A stretch of 64,000 bases of DNA from Phycisphaeraceae bacterium (GTDB taxonomy: Bacteria; Planctomycetota; Phycisphaerae; Phycisphaerales; Phycisphaeraceae): assembly GCA_040222855.1 (NCBI GenBank), contig JAVKCD010000025.1, positions 248,001 to 312,000 on the forward strand. The letters are read 5' to 3'. A program made the translations under genes and the position numbers. A model generated the notes under the pieces. The model was not told the DNA's origin. It was given only the letters and a program-made list of their open reading frames with translations, and did no database searches. Shown in pieces: positions 1 through 7,185 of the stretch (position 1 is the first letter of the stretch; each line of letters opens with the position of its first letter).

Positions 1-409
1 CAGCGTCGTGTGTGCGATTGGTTATTAATACGTCGCCGACAAATGGTGTATCCCACACGTAATCACGAAGATCATCCTCGATCAGATTTAGCTCTGCGAT
101 GATCGATGTGGGCTTTGGTGCTGACTCACCATCGAAGATCCTCCCCTCGAAACTTTCGGGTTCGAGTAAGTGTGTAAGACTCGCAGTACAGCCCAATAAG
201 CAGGATCGATTTCCGTGCTTGCGAAGGGCTGTCAAAAGCGGGCGCGAGGCCTCTAGATCTTCTCTATCTATTTTCGCCTCAGGTAATGGAACCACAAGGA
301 GGCCTTGCTCGATGAACCAGTCTGCATCAAGGTCGCACATCGTGTTGAGCATCTTCGATATGGTGAGCTGATGCCGCGTGAGTTCCTGACCTCGGAGTAA
401 GCGTGGCAT
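1..409 (-). CDS. hypothetical protein, C-terminus beyond window edge
   Basis: An open frame on the minus strand starts at the ATG at 409 and runs without a stop off the left edge, giving 136 visible residues (MPRLLRGQELTRHQLTIS...). The composition is protein-like, with acidic stretches and hydrophobic segments such as GLLVVPLP. No family was recognised and there is no signal peptide or membrane segment. No Shine-Dalgarno sequence is obvious upstream. It lies 66 bases downstream of the antiporter gene on the same strand and might be co-transcribed with it. It contains AT-rich codons (TTA, ATA) uncommon in its neighbours. The plus-strand open frame at 99-371 is most likely the shadow of this gene. 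Confidence 0.55.
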   Translation of the reverse strand, partial: MPRLLRGQELTRHQLTISKMLNTMCDLDADWFIEQGLLVVPLPEAKIDREDLEASRPLLTALRKHGNRSCLLGCTASLTHLLEPESFEGRIFDGESAPKPTSIIAELNLIEDDLRDYVWDTPFVGDVLITNRTHDA

Positions 410-475
410 GTGGCGTGCTTGGGAGGAGGGTGTTCTATGAGACGCTGTCGGGTCTGTTGTGGTGGGCGTAGCGGG

Positions 476-2248
476 TCAGACTTCCTTAGGTGGGTGGGTG
501 GGGTCGGCGTCGTCGGGTTCGTCTGCTTCGGAGGGCGTGGAGGTTCCGACGTTGAGGGCGGCGAGCATCTCGGTTGAGGTCTTGGCGGTTGCGACGCGTT
601 GACGGATGGCGGGGGTGGCGAAGGTTCGGGCGATGAGGCCGAGGAGTTCGATCTGTTCTTCGGGTTGATCCGGTGAGGTGAGGATCATAAAGATGAGTTG
701 GGCCGGGCGGCCGTCGCGGGCATTGAAGTCGATGCCCCATCGGGAGGTTGCGACGATCAGACAGGTCTTGGCGAGGCCGTCGAGTCGTGCGTGCGGCACG
801 GCGAGACCGTTGGGCAGGCCGGTGGGCATAATATGTTCGCGGGTGATGACCATACGCTCGATGGTCGTGGCGTCAATGCCGGTGATCTCGGTGGCTCGAC
901 GAGCCATGACGCCGATGGCCTGATCCCGGCTAGCGGCGTCGGGCTCGATGATGATGTTCTTATCAGTGAGGTAGTTCTGCAGTTTTTTCTGGGTCTTCCC
1001 GCCTAGGACCCACTGGATGAGCGGTCCGGCCATCAATGAGGTACCGAGCGCCATGATGACGATCGCGACCATCAGCTCCTGGCTGATAAGTCCGGCTTCC
1101 AGAGCGAGTTGCCCGAGGATGATGCCAACCGCGCCCTGGGCGGCCATTCCGAAGCCGGTTGCCCAGGATTCCTTCATGCTCAGGCCAGCCAGTCGTGCCC
1201 CGAGGACGCAGCCGGTGATTTTGCCGACGAGGGCCACGACGATGACCAGGACGACCAGCCCGATGTTGAAGTTGGCGGCGAAGTTGATGCCGATGCCGAT
1301 GGAGGCAAAGAACAGTGGGGCGGCGATGTTGGAGATGAACTGGTTGATGGTGTCGCGGGTGCGTTCGGTGAGGTGGTGGGAGTCTCCGATGGCCACGCCG
1401 GCGATGAAGGCTCCGAAGATGGAGTGAACGCCGAGCGATTCGGTTGCTGCAGAACAGAGCATGGCGACGAAGACCACAAAACTCAGGACCCCGCCTGGCC
1501 ACGACCAGTGGGCCTGCACATAGGGCAGGGCGCGATGGAGGAGGCCACGACCTGCTGAGAGCATGAAGACGAGGAAGGCCAGTGTCAGTGCGATGATCAT
1601 CCAGACCGGCATGGCGTCGGCGGACTGGTCGGCAATCAGTGCGAGCACGACCGCGAAGCCGATCCAGCCGATCAGGTCGTTGAGCATCGCGGAGGCGATG
1701 ATGAGTGCGCCGAGATCGGACTTGGCGAGGTTGAGGTCCATGAGGATTTTGGCGATGACCGGCAGGGCGGTGATGGACAGGGCGATGCCAAAGAAAATGG
1801 CAAAGGCGAGGCCGTGTTCGTTGTCCTGATTGCCGAGCATGACGGGGGCGTTCATCGCGAGGGTGATGCCGATGGTCATGGGGAGTGCGACGCCCAGGGC
1901 GCTCACGGCGGCGGTGGCTTTGCCCTGGCGCCAGACTGTTTCGAGATCGACCTCAAGGCCAACCACGAGCAGCAGAAGGGTCGCGGAGATGATGATGACG
2001 CCTTCGCGGGCGATCCAGACCGAGCCTTCGAACGGGAATAAGTAGGTAAAGGCATCGGGGGCGAAATTGCCGAGAATCGTGGGTCCGAGGATCACGCCAG
2101 CGAGGATTTCGCCGAGGACTGCGGGCTGGCGGAAGGCTCGGGCCAACTCGCCAAGGATACGTGCGAGACCGAGCATCACTGCCAGCGACAGCAGCAGGAC
2201 CGTGATCTCACTGACCTCAAGGGCACCGGCGGCGAGGAATGGCATCAT
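476..2248 (-). CDS. CPA2-family cation/proton antiporter with C-terminal PTS EIIA domain
   Basis: This 590-residue membrane protein resembles Na+(K+)/H+ antiporters of the CPA2 (KefB/NapA-like) family. About twelve hydrophobic segments span residues ~10-420, including the family-typical LGEILAGVILGPTILG near residue 45. A hydrophilic C-terminal part (~residues 440-570) resembles a PTS EIIA type-2 (fructose/nitrogen-regulatory) domain, with the phosphoacceptor-like His in AVPHARLDG near residue 480. By family it exchanges monovalent cations for protons across the inner membrane. The EIIA domain is likely regulatory, perhaps sensing phosphotransfer or a nucleotide; that is inference. Two ATGs are adjacent (2248 and 2245), with GGAG about 8 bases upstream. 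The gene is monocistronic or leads into the minus-strand gene at the left edge. Confidence 0.85.
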   Translation of the reverse strand: MMPFLAAGALEVSEITVLLLSLAVMLGLARILGELARAFRQPAVLGEILAGVILGPTILGNFAPDAFTYLFPFEGSVWIAREGVIIISATLLLLVVGLEVDLETVWRQGKATAAVSALGVALPMTIGITLAMNAPVMLGNQDNEHGLAFAIFFGIALSITALPVIAKILMDLNLAKSDLGALIIASAMLNDLIGWIGFAVVLALIADQSADAMPVWMIIALTLAFLVFMLSAGRGLLHRALPYVQAHWSWPGGVLSFVVFVAMLCSAATESLGVHSIFGAFIAGVAIGDSHHLTERTRDTINQFISNIAAPLFFASIGIGINFAANFNIGLVVLVIVVALVGKITGCVLGARLAGLSMKESWATGFGMAAQGAVGIILGQLALEAGLISQELMVAIVIMALGTSLMAGPLIQWVLGGKTQKKLQNYLTDKNIIIEPDAASRDQAIGVMARRATEITGIDATTIERMVITREHIMPTGLPNGLAVPHARLDGLAKTCLIVATSRWGIDFNARDGRPAQLIFMILTSPDQPEEQIELLGLIARTFATPAIRQRVATAKTSTEMLAALNVGTSTPSEADEPDDADPTHPPKEV

Positions 2249-2365
2249 GGGGACTCCAGAACGTAGCTGTTTGGGCTGTGAAGGCTGGGTGGGAGTGTAA
2301 CCAACCCTCAGGGTGGTAACCCTGGCAGGCTGGGGAAAGCGTGCAGATCTTCAAAGATACCCGGG

Positions 2366-2405
2366 TTGACTTGGAGTCGGCGGCGTGGCGACTACACTTA
2401 GGAGA
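2366..2405 (+). promoter_or_regulatory. putative leaderless promoter
   Basis: A TACACT box at 2393-2398 would place the transcription start on the A of the ATG at 2405. Candidate -35 elements are TTGGAG, 16 bases upstream of the box, or TTGACT at 2366-2371 with a long spacer. The AGGAG directly before the ATG is too close to act as a normal ribosome binding site. Confidence 0.4.
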
Positions 2406-2923
2406 TGGCGATCAGTCCCGAACGGAAGAATTCTATGGCCAACGGTGTTGCCCCGGCGGGCGGTGTCGTGGCTTGGTCGGTGCCGGGAGCCAAGCAGGAG
2501 GCCAAGGTGGCTGAACTGGTCGGGCGTCGAGGCCTGTCCATGCAGTGGGTTAGCTCAGCCGCTGAGTTGGTGATCCATGTGGCACGTTGCCAGCCCAGTT
2601 TGGTGCTGCTGCTTGAACCGGAGGGGCCGTCGGACGACTGGCGATCCGAGGCGGCGGAACTGCGTCGCGTGATTGAGCGTCGCTTTGCTTCAGTCCGGTG
2701 CATGATGCTGCCGTCGTCAGGAAATAATGGGCAATCGACTTGTGAGGCGCAGCAGGGCGAATCAGATGGGGGTGTGGTCCTGCTGCGGTCCGGATCGGGG
2801 CGTGAGAAGGTGTCGCCGGTGCTGGTTCACGTTCCTGACCCTGAGCGGCTTCGGCCGCCTGAGATCACTCAGGACGAGCTGCGCATGCTGCTGGGACCGT
2901 ACCCGGACGAGGAGCGTGCGTGA
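2405..2923 (+). CDS. hypothetical protein, possibly receiver-like, paired with a diguanylate cyclase
   Basis: This 172-residue protein has no signal peptide or membrane segment. The alternation around VVAWSVPGAKQEAKVAELV and QPSLVLLLEPEG looks like the beta/alpha pattern of a degenerate CheY-like domain, but no phosphoacceptor Asp pattern is convincing. It overlaps the GGDEF gene by one base (TGATG), so the two are very probably co-translated. The first 70 residues of the cyclase look similar in layout (VILLGPTWWQSSVKATASEL), suggesting related sensory modules. The start is the ATG at 2405. The family is not recognised, so any function beyond accessory signalling is inference. Confidence 0.75.
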   Translation: MAISPERKNSMANGVAPAGGVVAWSVPGAKQEAKVAELVGRRGLSMQWVSSAAELVIHVARCQPSLVLLLEPEGPSDDWRSEAAELRRVIERRFASVRCMMLPSSGNNGQSTCEAQQGESDGGVVLLRSGSGREKVSPVLVHVPDPERLRPPEITQDELRMLLGPYPDEERA

Positions 2924-4245
2924 TGGACCCTGTCGGTCATGCCTTGGAGCGAGGCACGCGTTCTGCGGGACAGCGGGTTGATCCTGAGCAATCCTCGTGG
3001 GCGGTGATCCTGTTGGGGCCCACGTGGTGGCAGTCTTCGGTGAAGGCTACTGCCAGCGAGCTAAACGGGCATGTACGTTTCGACTCTGCGTCGTCCTTCC
3101 TCGACGCTTTGGCGTTGCTGGAACAGGCGGGCGCATCAACCCTGATGGTCTATCCAGCCGAGGGCTGCGAGTTGGGACGTGATCGCATCGCGTCACTCGG
3201 TGCCTTGACTGTTCGCCCAAGAGTGATCGTGGATCAACGAGCGAGTGGCGGGATCGAAGATCGGGATGCGGTTGATGACTGGCTTGATTCACCTATCGAT
3301 GCCGGGAGCATCGCACGAGTCCTTGGGGTGGCGTATTGCGCATCTCAAGCTGAGCAGAATAATGCATCTTCGCCAGTTGCCATGCAGCACGATATGGCCA
3401 TGCCTGGCGATGTCGATCTGATCGATGCGGTGCTGGCTGGCGATGGTTCGCTGGTCGAGACACTCGCCGAGGTTGTGTCTCGTCAGACCGGGATGACGGG
3501 TTTGAGCGTGGCGTTGGAAGAGAGCGAGGTCGGCGAAGTGCAGCGTCGCGTCGCGGCTGAGTATGGTGGGCAGAGTTACGGCTGGGTTTACGGTTCCGAT
3601 TCGGGCTGGGATGCCGCGGCGCTTCGTCCGTGGTCAACCTGGGTGGCTCGCTGGTTGATGCTCGCGGACCGTTGCCGACAGATGCAGGACATGGCATTTC
3701 GTGATCCGCTTACCGGTGCCTGGAACCGTAGGTACTTCGATCGGTTCCTCGAGCGCGTGCTTGGCAGGGCTCGAGAGGAGCGAAGTCAGGTCACGGTGAT
3801 GGTGTTTGATATAGATAACTTCAAGTCGTACAACGATCGCTACGGGCATAAAGCCGGGGACACGATCCTCCGCGAAGCAGCGCGATTGATGCAGGTCGTG
3901 GTGCGAGATCACGATGTGGTTGCGCGGATTGGCGGGGACGAGTTCGCGGTGATCTTCTGGGATGCTGCGGGTCCGCGATCGGCTAACAGCAGGCATCCTC
4001 AGGATGTGCTTCATGCGGCTCGGCGTTTCCAGAAGGCGTTGTGCAGTCATTCGTTCCCGGAGTTGGTCAACGAGGTTGATGGCACGCTGACGATTTCCGG
4101 GGGGCTAGCCGGGTATCCGTGGGATGGCCGGACAGCTGGTGAGCTGCTGGATCACGCCGATCAGATGTCGCTGATGGCCAAGCGTCAGGGCAAGAACGCG
4201 ATCACATTCGGGCGTGGTGCGGCAGAGGACTGCGAGAGTTTTTGA
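2923..4245 (+). CDS. GGDEF-domain diguanylate cyclase
   Basis: This 440-residue protein would make cyclic di-GMP from two GTP. The catalytic domain occupies about residues 260-430. It begins with RDPLTGAWNRRYFD, continues through the metal-binding FDIDNFKSYND, and has an intact GGDEF motif near residue 337. An RxxD inhibitory site (RDHD) sits five residues before GGDEF, so product inhibition is expected. The N-terminal ~230 residues hold what look like one or two degenerate receiver-type domains; no membrane segment is present. A GTG at 2920 precedes the ATG at 2923, and the ATG overlaps the stop of the upstream gene by one base. A PilZ protein, a possible c-di-GMP effector, is encoded at 25,409-25,783. 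Confidence 0.92.
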   Translation: MDPVGHALERGTRSAGQRVDPEQSSWAVILLGPTWWQSSVKATASELNGHVRFDSASSFLDALALLEQAGASTLMVYPAEGCELGRDRIASLGALTVRPRVIVDQRASGGIEDRDAVDDWLDSPIDAGSIARVLGVAYCASQAEQNNASSPVAMQHDMAMPGDVDLIDAVLAGDGSLVETLAEVVSRQTGMTGLSVALEESEVGEVQRRVAAEYGGQSYGWVYGSDSGWDAAALRPWSTWVARWLMLADRCRQMQDMAFRDPLTGAWNRRYFDRFLERVLGRAREERSQVTVMVFDIDNFKSYNDRYGHKAGDTILREAARLMQVVVRDHDVVARIGGDEFAVIFWDAAGPRSANSRHPQDVLHAARRFQKALCSHSFPELVNEVDGTLTISGGLAGYPWDGRTAGELLDHADQMSLMAKRQGKNAITFGRGAAEDCESF

Positions 4246-4264
4246 GCTTTCCCGGGAGGTGGCG

Positions 4265-4293
4265 TTGCTTGTGCGGGGGGTTCGGTCAATAAT
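4265..4293 (+). promoter_or_regulatory. putative sigma-70-type promoter for transketolase
   Basis: TTGCTT at 4265-4270 and AATAAT at 4288-4293 are separated by 17 bases and lie about 75 bases upstream of the transketolase ATG, just past the end of the GGDEF gene. This is a pattern match only. Confidence 0.35.
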
Positions 4294-4366
4294 CGTGGCT
4301 TGAACGCACGGCAAAGGATGCCCGTGCGGCGGTTTTCGATCCCCCCTTTAGCGAGGAACGCTGAGC

Positions 4367-6337
4367 ATGTCCTACGATTCCACGATCCATGCCAAGGCTG
4401 GCGAACTGATCAAGCTCAGCTATGAGATGACGGCCGCCGCTGGCTCTGGCCACCCCACGACCTGTGCCAGCCTGGCCCATCTGACGGCTGTGCTGATGTT
4501 CGACCATATGCGATACGAGCCGGTCAACCCCGCTCACCCGTCGTCGGATCGGCTGGTGTTGTCTGAAGGGCATGCGGTGCCCATTGTCTACGCAGCCTGT
4601 GCTGACCTCGGCGTGCATATCGGGCGTGACCCCGCGAACCTGCGTGCGATGACTGTTGAAGACGCGATGAGCCTTCGAGCGATCGACTCGGTGGTTGATG
4701 GCCACCCGAATCCGGTTGAGGGCTTCCCGTTCTTTGATGCGGCCACCGGCTCGCTGGGGCAGGGACTGTCGGTCGCCGCTGGCCTGGCGTGTGCGGCCCG
4801 GGTGGATGGTCTGGATAAGCGTGTCTTCTGTATCGTCGGTGATGGTGAGTCTCGCGAAGGCCAGGTCTGGGAAGCCATGGACTTTATCAAGGACCATGAT
4901 CTCAAATCCGTTCTCACGATCTTCAACGCGAACGTCTACGCGCAGTCTGATGTGGTCAGCGGTCAGCAGACCCACGAGGCACTGACCAAGAAGTGCGAGG
5001 CTTATGGCTTCAAGACACTGGTGATTGATGGGCATCGGCCGTCGGAGATACAAAATGCACTCAATGAGCACGCGGAGAGCATGCTCAACCCCGAAGCCGC
5101 GCCGATCGCTGTGGTGGCTAAGACGGTGAAGGGTTGGGGCAGCCCCTCGCAGCAGGGTGATGGTCATCACGGCAAGCCGGCTGATGGCGACGACATGGCC
5201 AAAGCTCTTGATGAACTGACCAAGTCACTTAATGACCTAGGTGCTTTCGCTGACACCAAGCTCTCCATCAAACTGATGAGCCCAAAAAAGCCAGATAGCA
5301 AGCGCAATGAGACGCCGATGAGCATGGGGGCTGCTCTCGACGCCTTCGGCATGAGCGGGGTGCTGAGCAAGGGCAAGCTGGCTACCCGGCGAGCCTATGG
5401 CGTTGCCCTGCGTGCCATTGGTCACGCGAGGGGGGATGTGGTCGCGCTGGACGCTGACGTTAAGAACTCGACCTTCGCTGAGATGTTCTCGAAGGATGAG
5501 AAGCTTGCTTCGCGGTTCTTTGAGTGCCGTATCGCTGAGCAGAACATGTATTCTGTCGCCGCTGGCCTTTCGGCTGCCGACAAGGTTGCCTACTGCTCAA
5601 CCTTTGCCAAGTTTGTGACCCGTGGCTACGACCAGATCGAGATGGCGATCAACTCGGGAGCGAACTTCAAGATCGTCGGCTCCCACGCTGGCATTTCGCT
5701 TGCTGCCGACGGCCCCAGCCAGATGTCATTGCCGGACATCGCATGGTTCCGCTCGTTTGCCACCATGACACGTCCAAATGGGCAGCCCGGCTGCTATGTT
5801 CTTCAGCCTTCGTGTGCTTATCAGGCGTACGCCCTGACGATGGCGATGGCCGATTACGACGGTGTCTGCTATATGCGAACTCTGCGACCGGATCTTGAGT
5901 TCCTTTACTCAGAGAACGACACGTTCACTCTTGGCGGGCACGAGGTGCTTTCCGAGGGTCGTGATCTATTGATCGTCGCTACCGGTTACATGGTCCATCA
6001 GGCGAACAAGGCTCTTGAAGCACTCGACAAGCAGGGCATCGACGCCACGCTGGTCGATCTCTACTCGATCCCGTTCGACTCCGATGCGATTCTAGACCTC
6101 GCGAACGCCAACAACGGCAATATCCTCACGCTGGAGGACAATTACGGCGGCGGTGCTGGGTCGGCGATTGCTGACGCTGCGGCGGCTGACGGGGGTGGTT
6201 TCACCGTCAAGCAGATGCACGTCAAACGGCTGCCGAAGTCCGGGCGGTCACCTGAAGACCTGATGGACTACTGCAGCCTGAGCGTCGATGATATCGTTCA
6301 GTCGGCTATGGGCATGCTTGAGCTATCGACAGCGTGA
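4367..6337 (+). CDS. tkt: transketolase, animal-like type
   Basis: This 656-residue thiamine-diphosphate enzyme transfers two-carbon ketol units between sugar phosphates in the pentose phosphate pathway. The N-terminal ThDP domain has AAGSGHPT (residues 24-31), SEGHA (66-70), and the GDGE cofactor motif at 158-161 followed downstream by FNAN. The central domain carries IAEQNM with the catalytic Glu near residue 389, then STFAKF and DGPSQMSLPDIAWFRS. The spacing and wording of these motifs (STFA.F, DGPSQM.L.D.A.FRS) resemble vertebrate transketolase more than the E. coli TktA type. The start is the ATG at 4367, preceded by a GAGG-containing site. It is probably a single-gene unit ending in the hairpin at 6360-6389. 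Confidence 0.93.
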   Translation: MSYDSTIHAKAGELIKLSYEMTAAAGSGHPTTCASLAHLTAVLMFDHMRYEPVNPAHPSSDRLVLSEGHAVPIVYAACADLGVHIGRDPANLRAMTVEDAMSLRAIDSVVDGHPNPVEGFPFFDAATGSLGQGLSVAAGLACAARVDGLDKRVFCIVGDGESREGQVWEAMDFIKDHDLKSVLTIFNANVYAQSDVVSGQQTHEALTKKCEAYGFKTLVIDGHRPSEIQNALNEHAESMLNPEAAPIAVVAKTVKGWGSPSQQGDGHHGKPADGDDMAKALDELTKSLNDLGAFADTKLSIKLMSPKKPDSKRNETPMSMGAALDAFGMSGVLSKGKLATRRAYGVALRAIGHARGDVVALDADVKNSTFAEMFSKDEKLASRFFECRIAEQNMYSVAAGLSAADKVAYCSTFAKFVTRGYDQIEMAINSGANFKIVGSHAGISLAADGPSQMSLPDIAWFRSFATMTRPNGQPGCYVLQPSCAYQAYALTMAMADYDGVCYMRTLRPDLEFLYSENDTFTLGGHEVLSEGRDLLIVATGYMVHQANKALEALDKQGIDATLVDLYSIPFDSDAILDLANANNGNILTLEDNYGGGAGSAIADAAAADGGGFTVKQMHVKRLPKSGRSPEDLMDYCSLSVDDIVQSAMGMLELSTA

Positions 6338-6359
6338 GGTAAGCACTTCGATCCTTCTC

Positions 6360-6389
6360 AGCGGCCTCCGGTCATCACCGGGGGCCGCT
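6360..6389 (+). terminator. hairpin after transketolase
   Basis: AGCGGCCTCCGGT pairs with ACCGGGGGCCGCT around a four-base loop (CATC), giving a 13-bp stem with one G-U type pair. It lies 23 bases after the tkt stop. No clear T-tract follows (GTCGTTG), so termination efficiency is uncertain. Confidence 0.55.
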
Positions 6390-6394
6390 GTCGT

Positions 6395-6431
6395 TGACAA
6401 GATCACCCGTGAATCAGCTAGGCTTGTGAGT
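6395..6431 (+). promoter_or_regulatory. putative near-leaderless promoter
   Basis: TTGACA at 6395-6400 and TAGGCT at 6419-6424 (18-base spacer) predict a start of transcription near 6431, two bases before the ATG at 6433. Confidence 0.45.
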
Positions 6432-6432
6432 G

Positions 6433-7020
6433 ATGGCAACCAACTGGCAGGAAGCATTCTGGTCGCTGATGGATCGTGGCGGGCCCGTCATGTGGCCGCT
6501 GGCGGCGCTGAGCGTGCTTTCGCTGGCGGTCGTTCTAGAACGCCTGTGGTTTCTCCTGCGACTGGCGGGGCCGGGATCGGCAGCGGAAGCTGAACGACTC
6601 ACTCAGTCAGTTGCGGGTGATGAGGCCATCGTTCCTAAGCGAGCATCGATCTATGCGGATTTGCTGTTCTCGGTCGGCGAGAAACGCAAGGCGGTTGCGG
6701 TCCACTCGGCACTGATGACCCAGCGGACACGACTGGAGCGTTTTTTGTCTTTTCTCTCCGTCGTTGTGACGATTTCCCCCATGCTCGGGATTCTCGGGAC
6801 GGTGCTCGGGATTATTGACAGCTTCGAGGTGCTCTCGGGGGCCGATCGGGGGTTGGACCCGGCGGATGTCGGAGCAGGCATCGCTGAGGCCCTGATCACC
6901 ACCGCAGCGGGTCTGATGGTCGCTGTCGGGGCTCTGGTGGGTTATCAGCTCCTAGGCGGTTGGGTTCGTCGTGTGCAGACCAGGCTGGAGATACTCGCTG
7001 ACGCCCTGATTCGCGCATAA
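6433..7020 (+). CDS. MotA/TolQ/ExbB proton-channel family protein
   Basis: This 195-residue inner-membrane protein belongs to the family whose members use proton motive force to energise outer-membrane transport or gliding/flagellar machinery. One hydrophobic segment lies near residues 17-40 ([20 protein letters not shown]). Two more lie in the C-terminal half: [21 protein letters not shown], read as two parts around residues 103-123, and [19 protein letters not shown] near residues 154-172. The [11 protein letters not shown] stretch is the family hallmark. No ExbD/TolR or MotB partner is adjacent, so it is an orphan here. A GTG at 6430 directly precedes the ATG at 6433; the ATG is preferred because the predicted transcription start is about 6431. 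Confidence 0.85.
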   Translation: MATNWQEAFWSLMDRGGPVMWPLAALSVLSLAVVLERLWFLLRLAGPGSAAEAERLTQSVAGDEAIVPKRASIYADLLFSVGEKRKAVAVHSALMTQRTRLERFLSFLSVVVTISPMLGILGTVLGIIDSFEVLSGADRGLDPADVGAGIAEALITTAAGLMVAVGALVGYQLLGGWVRRVQTRLEILADALIRA

Positions 7021-7185
7021 AAAGGGTGCTCTGGGTCTGGCGTGGCGAGGTTAAACGGTCTAAATTGCCGATATCCCCCAAACGGAGGGGCAATAAATCA
7101 CCCTGCGCCCGATGCTCGACCCAGACGGGTCACGAGGCCGATGGCCTCTCTAAGCCCGAAATCTCATCTCGAAGGATGTCGTTCC

